Below are positions 1-7,131 of a DNA stretch of 17,483 bases, in pieces; position 1 is the first letter of the stretch, and each line of letters begins with the position of its first letter. Made by a program: the position numbers and the translations under genes. Source of the stretch: Candidatus Neomicrothrix sp. UBA881 (GTDB lineage Bacteria; Actinomycetota; Acidimicrobiia; Acidimicrobiales; MedAcidi-G1); the NCBI GenBank assembly GCA_002294285.1, contig DBFL01000004.1, positions 1-17,483 on the forward strand, in the 5' to 3' direction. The notes below the pieces were generated by a model, which did no database searches, had not been told where the DNA came from, and saw only the letters and a list, made by a program, of their open reading frames with translations.

Positions 1-5
1 TAATT

Positions 6-23
6 TTTGGTTTTAAAACCAAA
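6..23. repeat. 18-bp perfect palindrome upstream of first gene
   Basis: Bases 6-23 (TTTGGTTTTAAAACCAAA) form a perfect inverted repeat centred between 14 and 15. It ends just before the ribosome binding site of the gene starting at 36. It could be an operator, or the tail of a terminator from a gene left of the window. The edge of the window prevents a decision. Confidence 0.5.
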
Positions 24-35
24 CAAGGAGGGGAA

Positions 36-656
36 ATGCTTCTTTTTTCAAGACAAGGTGTCTATGTAGGGCACATAGGTGAGTTAATGCCGAAAGTTCA
101 ATCCGTCGTTGACCGTGTTAACGAATTGGTTGAAGACCCGCTTTCAGTCTGGGCATCAGTGGCTGGCATGCCAGCAGGAACACTTACATTCAGTGGCCTT
201 ATGGAAAACCATGAAAAGCTTGGTGAGAATAATGCAAAAGTTCTGGCAGATAATGAATGGTGGGATCGTGTCGGATCACTGAGAGAACACAGTGTTGGAG
301 AAACAACTGATGAGATCAGAGAAATAATTCACGGCACACCTTCACCAGAAAACTCTGTCGCATGGGGAGTTACAGCTCAGATAGCACCAGGTCAAATAGC
401 TAACGCTATGGGATGGGCAATTGAGATAGCCGAAAAAGTCGGTTCGTTGGCTGGATCAGAAACAGTTGTTTTGCGCGATCTGTATGGTCCATGGGGTCAA
501 ATGACATGGATTACCGGTTTTGCAGACATGGCATCAGTAGACGCTGCTCAGGCAGCGATGGCAGCGGACCCCGGATACATCACCATGCTTGATCAAGGCG
601 GCGATTTATTCATTCCAGGAACTGCTTCCCAGAGGCTTGCCACCAAACTAATATAA
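36..656 (+). CDS. Hypothetical protein with duplicated alpha/beta (NIPSNAP/ABM-like) domain
   Basis: I do not recognise a named family. The 206-residue protein appears to be built from two similar halves. Residues about 1-80 contain a beta strand, a helix and then a strand-rich SVWASVAGMPAGTLTFSG segment followed by a helix. Residues about 105-190 repeat this pattern with VVLRDLYGPWGQMTWITGF and a helix rich in Ala and Asp. This layout resembles tandem ferredoxin-like dimeric alpha/beta-barrel (NIPSNAP or antibiotic-biosynthesis-monooxygenase) modules; that assignment is inference from pattern only. There is no signal peptide or membrane segment, so it is probably cytoplasmic. The ATG at 36 is preceded by a strong AGGAGGGG ribosome binding site, and an 18-bp palindrome lies just upstream. 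The gene is followed by a strong hairpin terminator at 670-706, so its transcription unit ends there. Confidence 0.75.
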   Translation: MLLFSRQGVYVGHIGELMPKVQSVVDRVNELVEDPLSVWASVAGMPAGTLTFSGLMENHEKLGENNAKVLADNEWWDRVGSLREHSVGETTDEIREIIHGTPSPENSVAWGVTAQIAPGQIANAMGWAIEIAEKVGSLAGSETVVLRDLYGPWGQMTWITGFADMASVDAAQAAMAADPGYITMLDQGGDLFIPGTASQRLATKLI

Positions 657-669
657 TTCCAATTTAGTC

Positions 670-706
670 AAAGCCGAGCCGGTCTATTTGACCGTCTCGG
701 CTTTTT
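670..706 (+). terminator. Rho-independent terminator
   Basis: AAAGCCGAG (670-678) pairs with CTCGGCTTT (696-704). Inside this, CGGTC (680-684) pairs with GACCG (690-694) around the loop TATTT, with one C/T mismatch between the two helices. A run of T follows at 702-706. It ends the gene at 36-656. On the other strand it also lies directly after the 3' end of the tmRNA, so it may serve both convergent transcripts, although the T tract is weaker in that direction. Confidence 0.9.
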
Positions 707-716
707 CATTTAACAG

Positions 717-1100
717 TGGAGCTGGGGGGAATCGAACCCCCGTCCGTCGGAGTGCAACCGCATGCGATACGACCATTCCCGTGATTGTGTCTTAAGGCTG
801 TCACACTGCCGGATCAGTTGGCACAAGGCCTACCTCAAGGTCTATTTCCCTTAAGCCAGCGTTCTTTCGCGCCGTCAGCGGTCTATCCCTGCGGTCTCCT
901 CCGCTTCTGTTGCCAGGCTGCGGTGGATCGGCCCCGCGTGCCGTTACCGGTCGCGATGACTCTCTACAACCTAACTAGGTCAGGCTGCGAGAGCGAGATC
1001 ATCCGTTTTGGAGTCTCTTTTTATGCCCCGTTTAAAGAGTCTGAGCAACTCTGGTCGCACAAAACGAATGCTGTCACCGGCGTCGAAACCGATCAGCCCC
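717..1100 (-). ncRNA. ssrA: Transfer-messenger RNA (tmRNA)
   Basis: tmRNA rescues stalled ribosomes and tags the unfinished protein for proteolysis. Read on the minus strand, the 5' end GGGGCTGATCGGTTTCGAC (from 1100) is the classic tmRNA start. The 3' end carries a T arm (GGGGG-TTCGATT-CCCCC) and CAGCTCC, which pairs with the 5' GGGGCTG to form a 7-bp acceptor stem including one G-U. Position 717 gives the discriminator A; the next bases are CTG, so CCA is not encoded and must be added. A tag reading frame lies at 1027-980: GIKRDSKTDDLALAA followed by TGA. Its end ALAA is the usual protease degron, and the KRDS core resembles actinobacterial tags such as ANTKRDS-type. The resume codon is probably GGC (Gly), less certain than the 3' part. 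The neighbour smpB encodes its partner protein. A bidirectional terminator candidate follows at 670-706. Confidence 0.96.
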
Positions 1101-1202
1101 GTTGTGAAATTATTGTTTACACTATTCAGTTTTCAAAAGCCCAAAAAAGAGCATTAACCATGATAGCTCTGACTAGCGACACTTTCCTAAGTAGTTTTGC
1201 CT

Positions 1203-1391
1203 TTAGTCTCTACGCTTTTTATCAGCGTAAGACGCTGCGAGTATAGCTATAGCGACGGCAACAAGAGAGGAACCATTCAACTGACCACGGATCACTCCTC
1301 GAACAACGAAGTCTATGAGTCCGACAACTATTACAAACGCGACGTATCGGTTACGACTTATCCAAGATTCTTTTTTTGTTTTTTCGTTCAT
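1203..1391 (-). CDS. Small two-helix membrane protein coupled to smpB
   Basis: This 62-residue ORF starts with an ATG that overlaps the smpB stop codon by four bases (ATGA at 1391-1388), the classic arrangement for translational coupling, which argues that it is a real gene. The N terminus is basic and polar (about residues 1-15). Two hydrophobic stretches follow, around residues 16-36 and 40-56, separated by a short segment with two Arg, and the C terminus ends KKRRD. It is therefore predicted to be an inner-membrane hairpin with both ends in the cytoplasm. I recognise no family. It sits between smpB and ssrA on the same strand, with about 100 bases separating its stop from the tmRNA 5' end. 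A role in ribosome rescue is not shown by the sequence; position alone suggests co-expression with smpB. Confidence 0.65.
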   Translation of the reverse strand: MNEKTKKESWISRNRYVAFVIVVGLIDFVVRGVIRGQLNGSSLVAVAIAILAASYADKKRRD

Positions 1392-1864
1392 GCTCTTCGT
1401 TGTTTTCTAGCTAAAGAGCGTTCCGCTTCTCTTTCTGATTCACGCTTAGCTATTGCTTGACGTTTGTCGTGTAGACGACGTCCACGCACTAAGGCAATTT
1501 CGATTTTCGCTCGACCATTTGAGAAGTAAAGTTTCAAAGGAATAACTGTCAACCCATCCCTGTCGATTCGGTCAATAATCTGATCAATTTCTTTTCGGTG
1601 TAATAGAAGTTTTCTGGGTTGATCTGGTTCATGTCCAGTAGTTATGTTTCCAGTTTTCGAATAAGGGTTTATGTGGAGTCCTATGAGCCATAATTCTGAG
1701 CCTTCGGAACGAACATACGCTTCTGCTATTTGAACTTTTGATTCTCTGAGAGATTTGACTTCGCTTCCTTGTAGAACAAGTCCTGCTTCCCAGGTGTCAA
1801 GAAGATCGTATTCATGTCGTGCTCGACGATTCGTAGCAACCGTTCTATCATTTAAATCAACCAC
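1388..1864 (-). CDS. smpB: SsrA-binding protein SmpB
   Basis: SmpB binds the tRNA-like domain of tmRNA and brings it to stalled ribosomes, where its C-terminal tail occupies the empty mRNA channel. The 158-residue length is normal. Family landmarks are present in order: NRRARHEYDLLDTWEAGLVLQGSEVKSLR (residues about 12-40, oligonucleotide-binding barrel start), the IAEAY strand, HINPYSKTGN, PRKLLLHR, a long helix, and GRRLHDKRQAIAKRESERE, corresponding to the conserved G(K/R)xxxDKR tail region. The very basic C terminus is typical. The start is a GTG at 1864 without an obvious Shine-Dalgarno sequence. It lies 75 bp from the divergent rph and overlaps the downstream small membrane gene by ATGA. 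The tmRNA gene follows on the same strand, so the two partners of trans-translation are linked. Confidence 0.97.
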   Translation of the reverse strand: MVDLNDRTVATNRRARHEYDLLDTWEAGLVLQGSEVKSLRESKVQIAEAYVRSEGSELWLIGLHINPYSKTGNITTGHEPDQPRKLLLHRKEIDQIIDRIDRDGLTVIPLKLYFSNGRAKIEIALVRGRRLHDKRQAIAKRESEREAERSLARKQRRA

Positions 1865-1939
1865 TGAACTTGAGCGTAGTAGATGGAGAAGTGCGGTTAC
1901 CCTAAAACTAAGGATTAATTATTTTTACGAGGAGGCCTT

Positions 1940-2662
1940 GTGAGAGTCGATGGGCGAGAATATAACGAGTTGCGACCATTTCAATTTGAACGCGATTTTA
2001 CAGAGATGGCTAACGGTTCATGTTTAGTCACCTTTGGAAAGACAAGGGTTTTATGCACGGCTTCAGTAGATGAAGAAGTTCCTCGTTGGCTTCGTGATAC
2101 AGGTAAAGGTTGGGTTACAGCTGAGTATTCAATGTTGCCAGGCTCTAGTCCTGAGAGGGTGCGAAGAAAGAGTTCCGGCAGGAGTCAAGAAATACAAAGA
2201 TTAATTGGTCGTTCTTTAAGAGCAGCAGTTGATTTATCATCCATTCCAGAAATTCAAGTAACAGTAGATTGTGATGTAATTCAAGCTGACGGCGGCACAC
2301 GAACAGCCTCTATCTGCGGAGGATTTGTAGCATTACACGACGCATTAACAAGAATGATTTTGAACGGAAAGATAGAAAATCATCCAATAGGTGAAGAGTT
2401 AGCAGCGGTTTCAGTGGGAGTGGTCGAGGGAGAAGTTCGTTTAGATCTTCCCTATGTTGAAGACTCAAATGCTGAAGTGGATTTGAATGTAGTTATGACA
2501 GGCTCTGGAAAGTTCGTCGAAGTTCAAGGAACAGCTGAAGATGGACCTTTTGACCGAAACAGTTTAGAAGAGATGCTTAACTTGGCTGAATTAGGAGTTA
2601 AAAAAATTACTGAAGCTCAGCGTGACCTCTTAGCCTCAGCACCAAGTGAACGTGCAAGTTGA
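1940..2662 (+). CDS. rph: Ribonuclease PH
   Basis: RNase PH is a phosphorolytic 3'-5' exoribonuclease that trims tRNA 3' ends, acting as a hexamer of dimers in the cytoplasm. The 240-residue protein has the usual length. Visible landmarks are the N-terminal RVDGREYNELRP, GWVTAEYSMLPGSS with the following basic R-rich stretch and GRSQEIQRLIGRSLRA (substrate and hexamer contacts), DCDVIQADGGTRTASICGG, the acidic LDLPYVEDSNAEVDLNVV segment carrying catalytic and metal-binding Asp residues, and VEVQGTAEDGPF. The start is GTG at 1940, supported by GAGGAGG with a 4-base gap to the start. The stop overlaps the TTG start of rdgB in TTGA (2659-2662), so the two are translationally coupled. The rph-rdgB pairing is common in Actinobacteria and fits general RNA and nucleotide housekeeping. 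Confidence 0.97.
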   Translation: MRVDGREYNELRPFQFERDFTEMANGSCLVTFGKTRVLCTASVDEEVPRWLRDTGKGWVTAEYSMLPGSSPERVRRKSSGRSQEIQRLIGRSLRAAVDLSSIPEIQVTVDCDVIQADGGTRTASICGGFVALHDALTRMILNGKIENHPIGEELAAVSVGVVEGEVRLDLPYVEDSNAEVDLNVVMTGSGKFVEVQGTAEDGPFDRNSLEEMLNLAELGVKKITEAQRDLLASAPSERAS

Positions 2663-3255
2663 CTACACTCCCAGAATTAGTAATCGCAAGTGCAAATCCG
2701 GACAAAGTAGCCGAGATAGCAATCGTTTTAGAAGGAGCAGCGATCCTGCTGCCTAGACCAGAAGAAATGGCTGACGTGGTAGAGGATGGCGCAACTTTAG
2801 AAGAAAACGCGAGATTGAAAGCTTCAGCAGTGTGCACTTTCACAAATAAGCCTTCAGTGGCAGATGACACTGGACTTGAAATAGATGCCTTAGGTGGCGC
2901 TCCTGGAGTATATTCAGCACGTTTTGCTGGAGATGATGCAACCTACGAACAGAATCTGGAAAAAGTCCTAATTGAACTTGAAGGTGTACCCATGGATCAA
3001 AGGACAGCAAGGTTTAGAACAGTGGCGCTTATCCGATATCCAGATGGCAGCGAGCTGATAGCAAATGGAACAGTAGAAGGCCACATAAATGAGACTCCGT
3101 TGGGCGATGAAGGTTTTGGATACGATCCGCTATTTGTTCCTGTAGAAGGCAATGGAACTACTTTTGCTCAGATGGGCGTAGAAAAGCATAAATTTTCTCA
3201 CAGGGGACGAGCATTCAGAAGTCTTGGCTTGAAACTGAAAGAGCTTAAGAATTAA
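2659..3255 (+). CDS. rdgB: XTP/dITP pyrophosphatase (RdgB/HAM1 family)
   Basis: The enzyme hydrolyses non-canonical purine nucleoside triphosphates (XTP, dITP, ITP) to the monophosphate and pyrophosphate, keeping them out of DNA and RNA. The 198-residue length is normal for the family. Signature segments: VIASANPDKVAEI near the N terminus (family (S/T)xNxxK, here N13 and K16), VEDGATLEENARLKA, SVADDTGLEIDALGGAPGVYSARFAG (D69/D70 catalytic and metal-binding), GFGYDPLFVP, and KHKFSHRGRA near the C terminus, which forms the base pocket. The start is TTG overlapping the rph stop by four bases, so no separate Shine-Dalgarno sequence is needed. Its TAA stop shares the bases TTAA with the stop of the convergent GGDEF-EAL gene, leaving no room for a terminator between them. 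Confidence 0.96.
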   Translation: MTTLPELVIASANPDKVAEIAIVLEGAAILLPRPEEMADVVEDGATLEENARLKASAVCTFTNKPSVADDTGLEIDALGGAPGVYSARFAGDDATYEQNLEKVLIELEGVPMDQRTARFRTVALIRYPDGSELIANGTVEGHINETPLGDEGFGYDPLFVPVEGNGTTFAQMGVEKHKFSHRGRAFRSLGLKLKELKN

Positions 3256-5678
3256 TTACTAGAAATGGTTCGAGTGTCCCACGAGTAATTTAAGAACCTG
3301 TCGAATTCAGCATCTGTTACAGGTTCTGAAAAATGAAAACCTTGCGCCAAATCACACTGCAGTTTTTGCAACTGTTTCAGTTGAGGCTCTGTTTCAACAC
3401 CTTCAGCTACGACCTGCAGACCGAGACTGTGAGCAAGCGCGACGGTTCCGGTCACTATCGCAGTGTCATCATCATTGTTGTCGAGTCCGGCAACAAAAGT
3501 TCTGTCGATTTTTAAGAAATTTATTGGGAACCTCTTCAGGTAGGTCATTGATGAGAAACCGGTTCCGAAATCATCAAGACCCATTCTTATACCTAGTTCT
3601 GTCAACTCTCCTAAAACCTGTTCAGTTACTGGGTTAGCTGCTATAAGAGCACTTTCGGTGAATTCAAGTGCTACTTGTTGAGGATCCAAATTATTTGATG
3701 TCAACGCTTCACTAACTAGAGTCGGAAAAGCGGGGTCAGCTAACTGTCGTGCGGAGACGTTCACCGCCATTGAAAATGGTTTGTTAGCTTCTTTGCTCCA
3801 TCTAGAAACTCGCTGAAATGCGATCGTCAATACTTGACTGCCAAGATCTGCTATTAGTCCACTGTCTTCCGCTATGTCGATAAATTCGATTGGTTGCAGC
3901 AGCTCACCTTCAGTTGTTCGAATGCGCGCTAAAGCCTCTGCTCCTACTACAGAACCGTCCGAGATCCTTACAACAGGCTGAAAATGAACTTCGATTCTAT
4001 TGTTCTCCAGAGCAGACCTCAGCGTTTGTTCAACCGAATGACGTCTAACAGCTTGGGCTCGTAGATGGTCGTCAAACATCTCGGCTCTGTCTCTACCACC
4101 TTCTTTAGCTCTGTACATTGCCGTATCGGCGTCTTGAAGGAGTTCATCTGGTGCTTCTTCCCCGAAGGCGATAGCTATACCGACACTCGTTGTAACCACA
4201 GTAGATTCGTTTCCCAGAGTTACAGGCTGAGCTACTGCAGTCCTAACTCTTTCAGCGGCGACAAGCGCATCGGTGGTTCTGACCATATTGCCAATAATGA
4301 CTACAAATTCGTCTCCCCCCAAGCGCGCAACAGTGTCATCTGGTCTTATTGTTTGTTCTAGTCTTCGTGCGGTTTCACTTAGAAGTTCATCGCCCATACT
4401 GTGACCTAAAGAGTCGTTAACGACTTTGAAACGATCGAGATCTAGGAATAAAACTCCCACCATTCGATCATGTCTAGAAGCTCGGTGTAAAGCATCTGCC
4501 AATCGTTCTAAGAGTAGTGAGCGGTTAGGTAATCCGGTTAATTCGTCATGAAATGCTTTTTCCTCAAGTTGTGCTGCAACTTCGACGCGTTCAGTAATGT
4601 CTCTAGCGTTAATAACAATTCCTGAAACAGCTGGGTTGTTGAGGAGGTTGGTAGTTACAACCTCCATGTGTCTCCATCCGCCATCTGCATGTGCCACACG
4701 TGCTTCCAGAGAAGGGGAGATTCCAGGTGTCTTGACAATCTCCTGAACTTTCCCCAGCAGAGTTTCTCTATCGTCGGGGTGAACTAGATCAAAAACTGGA
4801 GTTCCTTCAAGTTCTGAAGCACTCAAATTAAGCACTCTTGCAACTGCTGGACTTGCATAGATAACCCGACCTGCTTCATCCGCGACACATACAAGGTCTG
4901 AGGCGTGTTCCACTAGTGCAGCCAGTCGTATCTCAGATGCCTCTATTCGCTGTTCAGCTGCTTTTAGCTCTGAAAGGTCACGGGCCACCATTGAGATGGC
5001 CTCTATTTGATTCTCTTCATTACGGTGAGCTACTAAAAGTGTTGAAATGGGGAGAATTTTATTGTTCGAAGTTGTTAGACGTAATTCTCCTCTCCATATT
5101 CCGCTCGAGCGCACTGTAGGCAATGCGACAGTCGCATATTGCGCTTGCGACCAGCTATCAAGCGATTCCAGCAATTGTTTTCTAGAGTTGAGATTCAGAT
5201 GGTTAGCAATCGCATCGTTTGCCCAAGTTATTATCCCACCCAATGGGTCAAGAATGGCTACAAGGTCCGGACTGGCTTCCAGAACTCTAGTCAATTCTTT
5301 TGCTCTTCTAGCTTCTTCCATTTCTTCAGAAATGTCGGAAAGCAGCATCACGCTTCCTTCTGGAATGTTTGATTCGTTTCTTAAAGGGATAGTTGATACG
5401 TCCACCCATCGAGTTTGACCTGAAATATTCTGTAGTTTCAGCCTTCCTCTAATCGAATTCCCCTGACTTAAAGAACGGTTTAAGTCAGCTAGGAAGTCCT
5501 CTCTGCTTTCTTCATCTAGCATCTCCATCCATCCAAAGTCAATAGCCTCTTCGGTGGCCTGTCCTGTTGAGATAGACCACTGCGGATTGACTTTAAGAGC
5601 AGAAGCATCAGATGCTAAGTGGATGATAGGTGTAGGCGCGGCTTCTATCAGATTTTCCAGCCCTTGCAATTTGGGCAT
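3252..5678 (-). CDS. PAS-PAS-PAS-GGDEF-EAL c-di-GMP turnover protein
   Basis: Predicted cytoplasmic sensor that makes and/or degrades cyclic di-GMP. Numbering from the TTG at 5699 (815 aa): three PAS domains at about 14-125, 137-248 and 256-375, then GGDEF (384-540) and EAL (557-805). The GGDEF active site RLGGDEF is intact (461-465), and an inhibitory I-site RPDD lies exactly five residues before it (452-455). The EAL side also looks catalytic: EAL at 588-590, NVSARQL (N647), FTES, DDFGTGFSS (D709/D710), K730 in LKIDRTF, E766 in AEGVET, and AQGF. There are no membrane segments, so the signal is probably a small molecule, redox state or light sensed by the PAS domains. I prefer ATG at 5678 (808 aa), because the TTG at 5699 directly abuts the tRNA 3' end; AAGAAG precedes the ATG. 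Which activity dominates cannot be read from sequence. Confidence 0.95.
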   Translation of the reverse strand: MPKLQGLENLIEAAPTPIIHLASDASALKVNPQWSISTGQATEEAIDFGWMEMLDEESREDFLADLNRSLSQGNSIRGRLKLQNISGQTRWVDVSTIPLRNESNIPEGSVMLLSDISEEMEEARRAKELTRVLEASPDLVAILDPLGGIITWANDAIANHLNLNSRKQLLESLDSWSQAQYATVALPTVRSSGIWRGELRLTTSNNKILPISTLLVAHRNEENQIEAISMVARDLSELKAAEQRIEASEIRLAALVEHASDLVCVADEAGRVIYASPAVARVLNLSASELEGTPVFDLVHPDDRETLLGKVQEIVKTPGISPSLEARVAHADGGWRHMEVVTTNLLNNPAVSGIVINARDITERVEVAAQLEEKAFHDELTGLPNRSLLLERLADALHRASRHDRMVGVLFLDLDRFKVVNDSLGHSMGDELLSETARRLEQTIRPDDTVARLGGDEFVVIIGNMVRTTDALVAAERVRTAVAQPVTLGNESTVVTTSVGIAIAFGEEAPDELLQDADTAMYRAKEGGRDRAEMFDDHLRAQAVRRHSVEQTLRSALENNRIEVHFQPVVRISDGSVVGAEALARIRTTEGELLQPIEFIDIAEDSGLIADLGSQVLTIAFQRVSRWSKEANKPFSMAVNVSARQLADPAFPTLVSEALTSNNLDPQQVALEFTESALIAANPVTEQVLGELTELGIRMGLDDFGTGFSSMTYLKRFPINFLKIDRTFVAGLDNNDDDTAIVTGTVALAHSLGLQVVAEGVETEPQLKQLQKLQCDLAQGFHFSEPVTDAEFDRFLNYSWDTRTISSN

Positions 5679-5700
5679 CGAATCTTCTTTTTTATTCAAG

Positions 5701-5782
5701 TGCGGACGGGGGGAGTCGAACCCCCACGCCTTGCGGCGCCGGCTCCTAAGGCCGGTGCGTCTGCCAATTCCGCCACGTCCGC
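5701..5782 (-). tRNA. tRNA-Leu (anticodon UAG)
   Basis: The minus strand folds as a class II tRNA. The acceptor GCGGACG pairs with CGTCCGC, the D arm contains GGCAGACGC, the anticodon stem CCGGC/GCCGG encloses the loop CTTAGGA with anticodon TAG, the long variable arm is CGCC-GCAA-GGCG, and the T arm is GGGGG-TTCGACT-CCCCC. The long variable arm and anticodon identify leucine, reading CUA and probably other CUN codons. CCA is not encoded. It lies only 16 bases after clpP and 22 bases before the preferred start of the GGDEF-EAL gene, all on the same strand, so it is likely processed from a longer transcript. Confidence 0.97.
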
Positions 5783-5798
5783 AGACTGTGTAAATAGA

Positions 5799-6413
5799 TC
5801 AGTGCATTTCACCACGTCGTACAATTACTTTGTCGATAATTCCATAGTCACTGGCTTCTTCAGCTGTAAACCAACGATCACGATCACTGTCCGTCTCTAT
5901 CGTTTCGATCGATTGGCCAGTGTGTTCTGCTATTCGTTGTTGGAGTATCTGTTTCGTAAAAGCCATTTGTTCAGCTTGAATCGCTATATCTGTTGCATCT
6001 CCTCGCACGCCTCCTAGGGGTTGATGCATCAGGATACGAGCATGAGGCAAAGCAAATCTTTTACCTTTTGCTCCGGCACAAAGTAGAAACTGACCCATTG
6101 ACGCACCCAGTCCCATGCATATAGTTCCTACTTCGGGCTCGACAAACTGCATTGTGTCATAGATTGCCATGCCTGAAGTAACAGAACCGCCTGGTGAGTT
6201 TATGTAAAGCCAGATGGGTTTTTCTTGGTCTTGTGCTTCCAGAAAAAGCATTTGAGCAATGATAAAGTTGGCAACCTCATCGTCTACTGCAGTGCCTAAA
6301 AAAACTATCCGATCTTTTAGGAGTCTCTGAAATACATCAAACCTATTTAAGTCCAGTCGATCTACTTCGTTTGCCATTGTTGTTGTTTTTGTTTTTGGTG
6401 ATATTTCATTCAT
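5799..6413 (-). CDS. clpP: ATP-dependent Clp protease proteolytic subunit
   Basis: ClpP forms the tetradecameric serine-protease chamber that degrades proteins unfolded by ClpX, ClpC or ClpA, including tmRNA-tagged proteins, which links it functionally to ssrA/smpB in this window. The 204-residue length is normal. The catalytic triad is visible: S105 in [10 protein letters not shown]130 in [11 protein letters not shown], and D179 in SDRDRWF. IYINSPGG-like [13 protein letters not shown] and TGQSIE are also typical. The residue after SM in the nucleophile motif is Gly rather than the usual Ala. The first twelve residues are Lys/Thr-rich, and an internal ATG (M13) is a possible alternative start; neither has a clear Shine-Dalgarno sequence. 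No clpX or second clpP is adjacent. It follows rpe by 36 bases on the same strand and is followed at once by tRNA-Leu. Confidence 0.97.
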   Translation of the reverse strand: MNEISPKTKTTTMANEVDRLDLNRFDVFQRLLKDRIVFLGTAVDDEVANFIIAQMLFLEAQDQEKPIWLYINSPGGSVTSGMAIYDTMQFVEPEVGTICMGLGASMGQFLLCAGAKGKRFALPHARILMHQPLGGVRGDATDIAIQAEQMAFTKQILQQRIAEHTGQSIETIETDSDRDRWFTAEEASDYGIIDKVIVRRGEMH

Positions 6414-6449
6414 TACTATGAAGGTTAGCGGAACACACGCCTGTGAAGG

Positions 6450-7121
6450 TCAAGATTGTGATGCTTCTGCTTTACTTCTTAATTCTTTTACAGCGTTCTC
6501 AAGACCTTTAGGATCCTTGTAAAGAGCGCTTCCGGAAACTAAAACGTTTGCGCCAGCTTCAACCGCCCCTGAGACTGTTTCAATATTTATGCCACCATCT
6601 ACTTCTATATCGCAATCAAAACCATCAAGAATTTCTGCTACACGGCTGATTTTAGGCTCCATCGAAGAAATGTATTTCTGGCCTCCAAAACCTGGATTCA
6701 CTGTCATGATTAGTGCCAAACCGAGCAGGTCTTTCACTTCGTTAATAAGTTCTGGAGGAGTGTGAGGGTTAATTGCAACTCCTGCTACGGCGCCTTGGTC
6801 AATAATATGCATTAGCGTACGGTGCAGGTGTAGACACGCTTCAGCGTGAACAATGATTATTTCACAACCTGCGCTGATGTATTTGTCTAGTAAATTGTCA
6901 GGTTCCACAACCATTAAATGAGCTTCGAAGGGAACCTTTACCAGTGGACGTAGTGATTTAATAACATCAGGTCCGAAAGTTAAATTTGGCACGAAAACAC
7001 CGTCCATTACATCAAATTGAATTCGGTCAACTCCTGCCTTCTCTAAGGCAATGCATTCTTCTCCAAGACGAGAGAAGTCTGCAGGTAAAACAGATGGAGC
7101 TATAGCAATTGGTCTTTTCAC
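6450..7121 (-). CDS. rpe: Ribulose-phosphate 3-epimerase
   Basis: Interconverts ribulose 5-phosphate and xylulose 5-phosphate in the pentose phosphate pathway. The 223-residue protein is a complete TIM barrel. Landmarks: IAPSVLPADFSRL at the N terminus, FDVMDGVFVPNLTFGP with catalytic D37, FEAHLMV with metal-binding H68, MTVNPGFGGQKYI (phosphate loop), and VDGGI with catalytic D175. The metal-binding His normally found two residues before D37 (IHxDVMDG) is Gln35 here (IQFDVMDG), a variant I believe occurs in some bacterial lineages. The start is GTG at 7121 without a clear ribosome binding site, 10 bases after the aceK stop, suggesting co-transcription with aceK. The identity is firm; the metal site may differ from the E. 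coli enzyme. Confidence 0.96.
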   Translation of the reverse strand: MKRPIAIAPSVLPADFSRLGEECIALEKAGVDRIQFDVMDGVFVPNLTFGPDVIKSLRPLVKVPFEAHLMVVEPDNLLDKYISAGCEIIIVHAEACLHLHRTLMHIIDQGAVAGVAINPHTPPELINEVKDLLGLALIMTVNPGFGGQKYISSMEPKISRVAEILDGFDCDIEVDGGINIETVSGAVEAGANVLVSGSALYKDPKGLENAVKELRSKAEASQS

Positions 7122-7131
7122 AATATAGACA

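Noticed and set aside
1138..1160. Possible terminator between the small membrane gene and ssrA
   Set aside because: The only hairpin is four pairs (GCTC/GGGC including a G-U) around a T-rich loop, too weak to call.
785..1246. Plus-strand ORF of 153 residues
   Set aside because: It is antisense to the tmRNA and the small membrane gene; its open frame comes from the GC-rich RNA, with no family features.
5047..5418. Plus-strand ORFs of 123 and 77 residues within the GGDEF-EAL gene
   Set aside because: They are antisense to well-conserved PAS coding sequence and show low-complexity residues, no ribosome binding site and no family motif.
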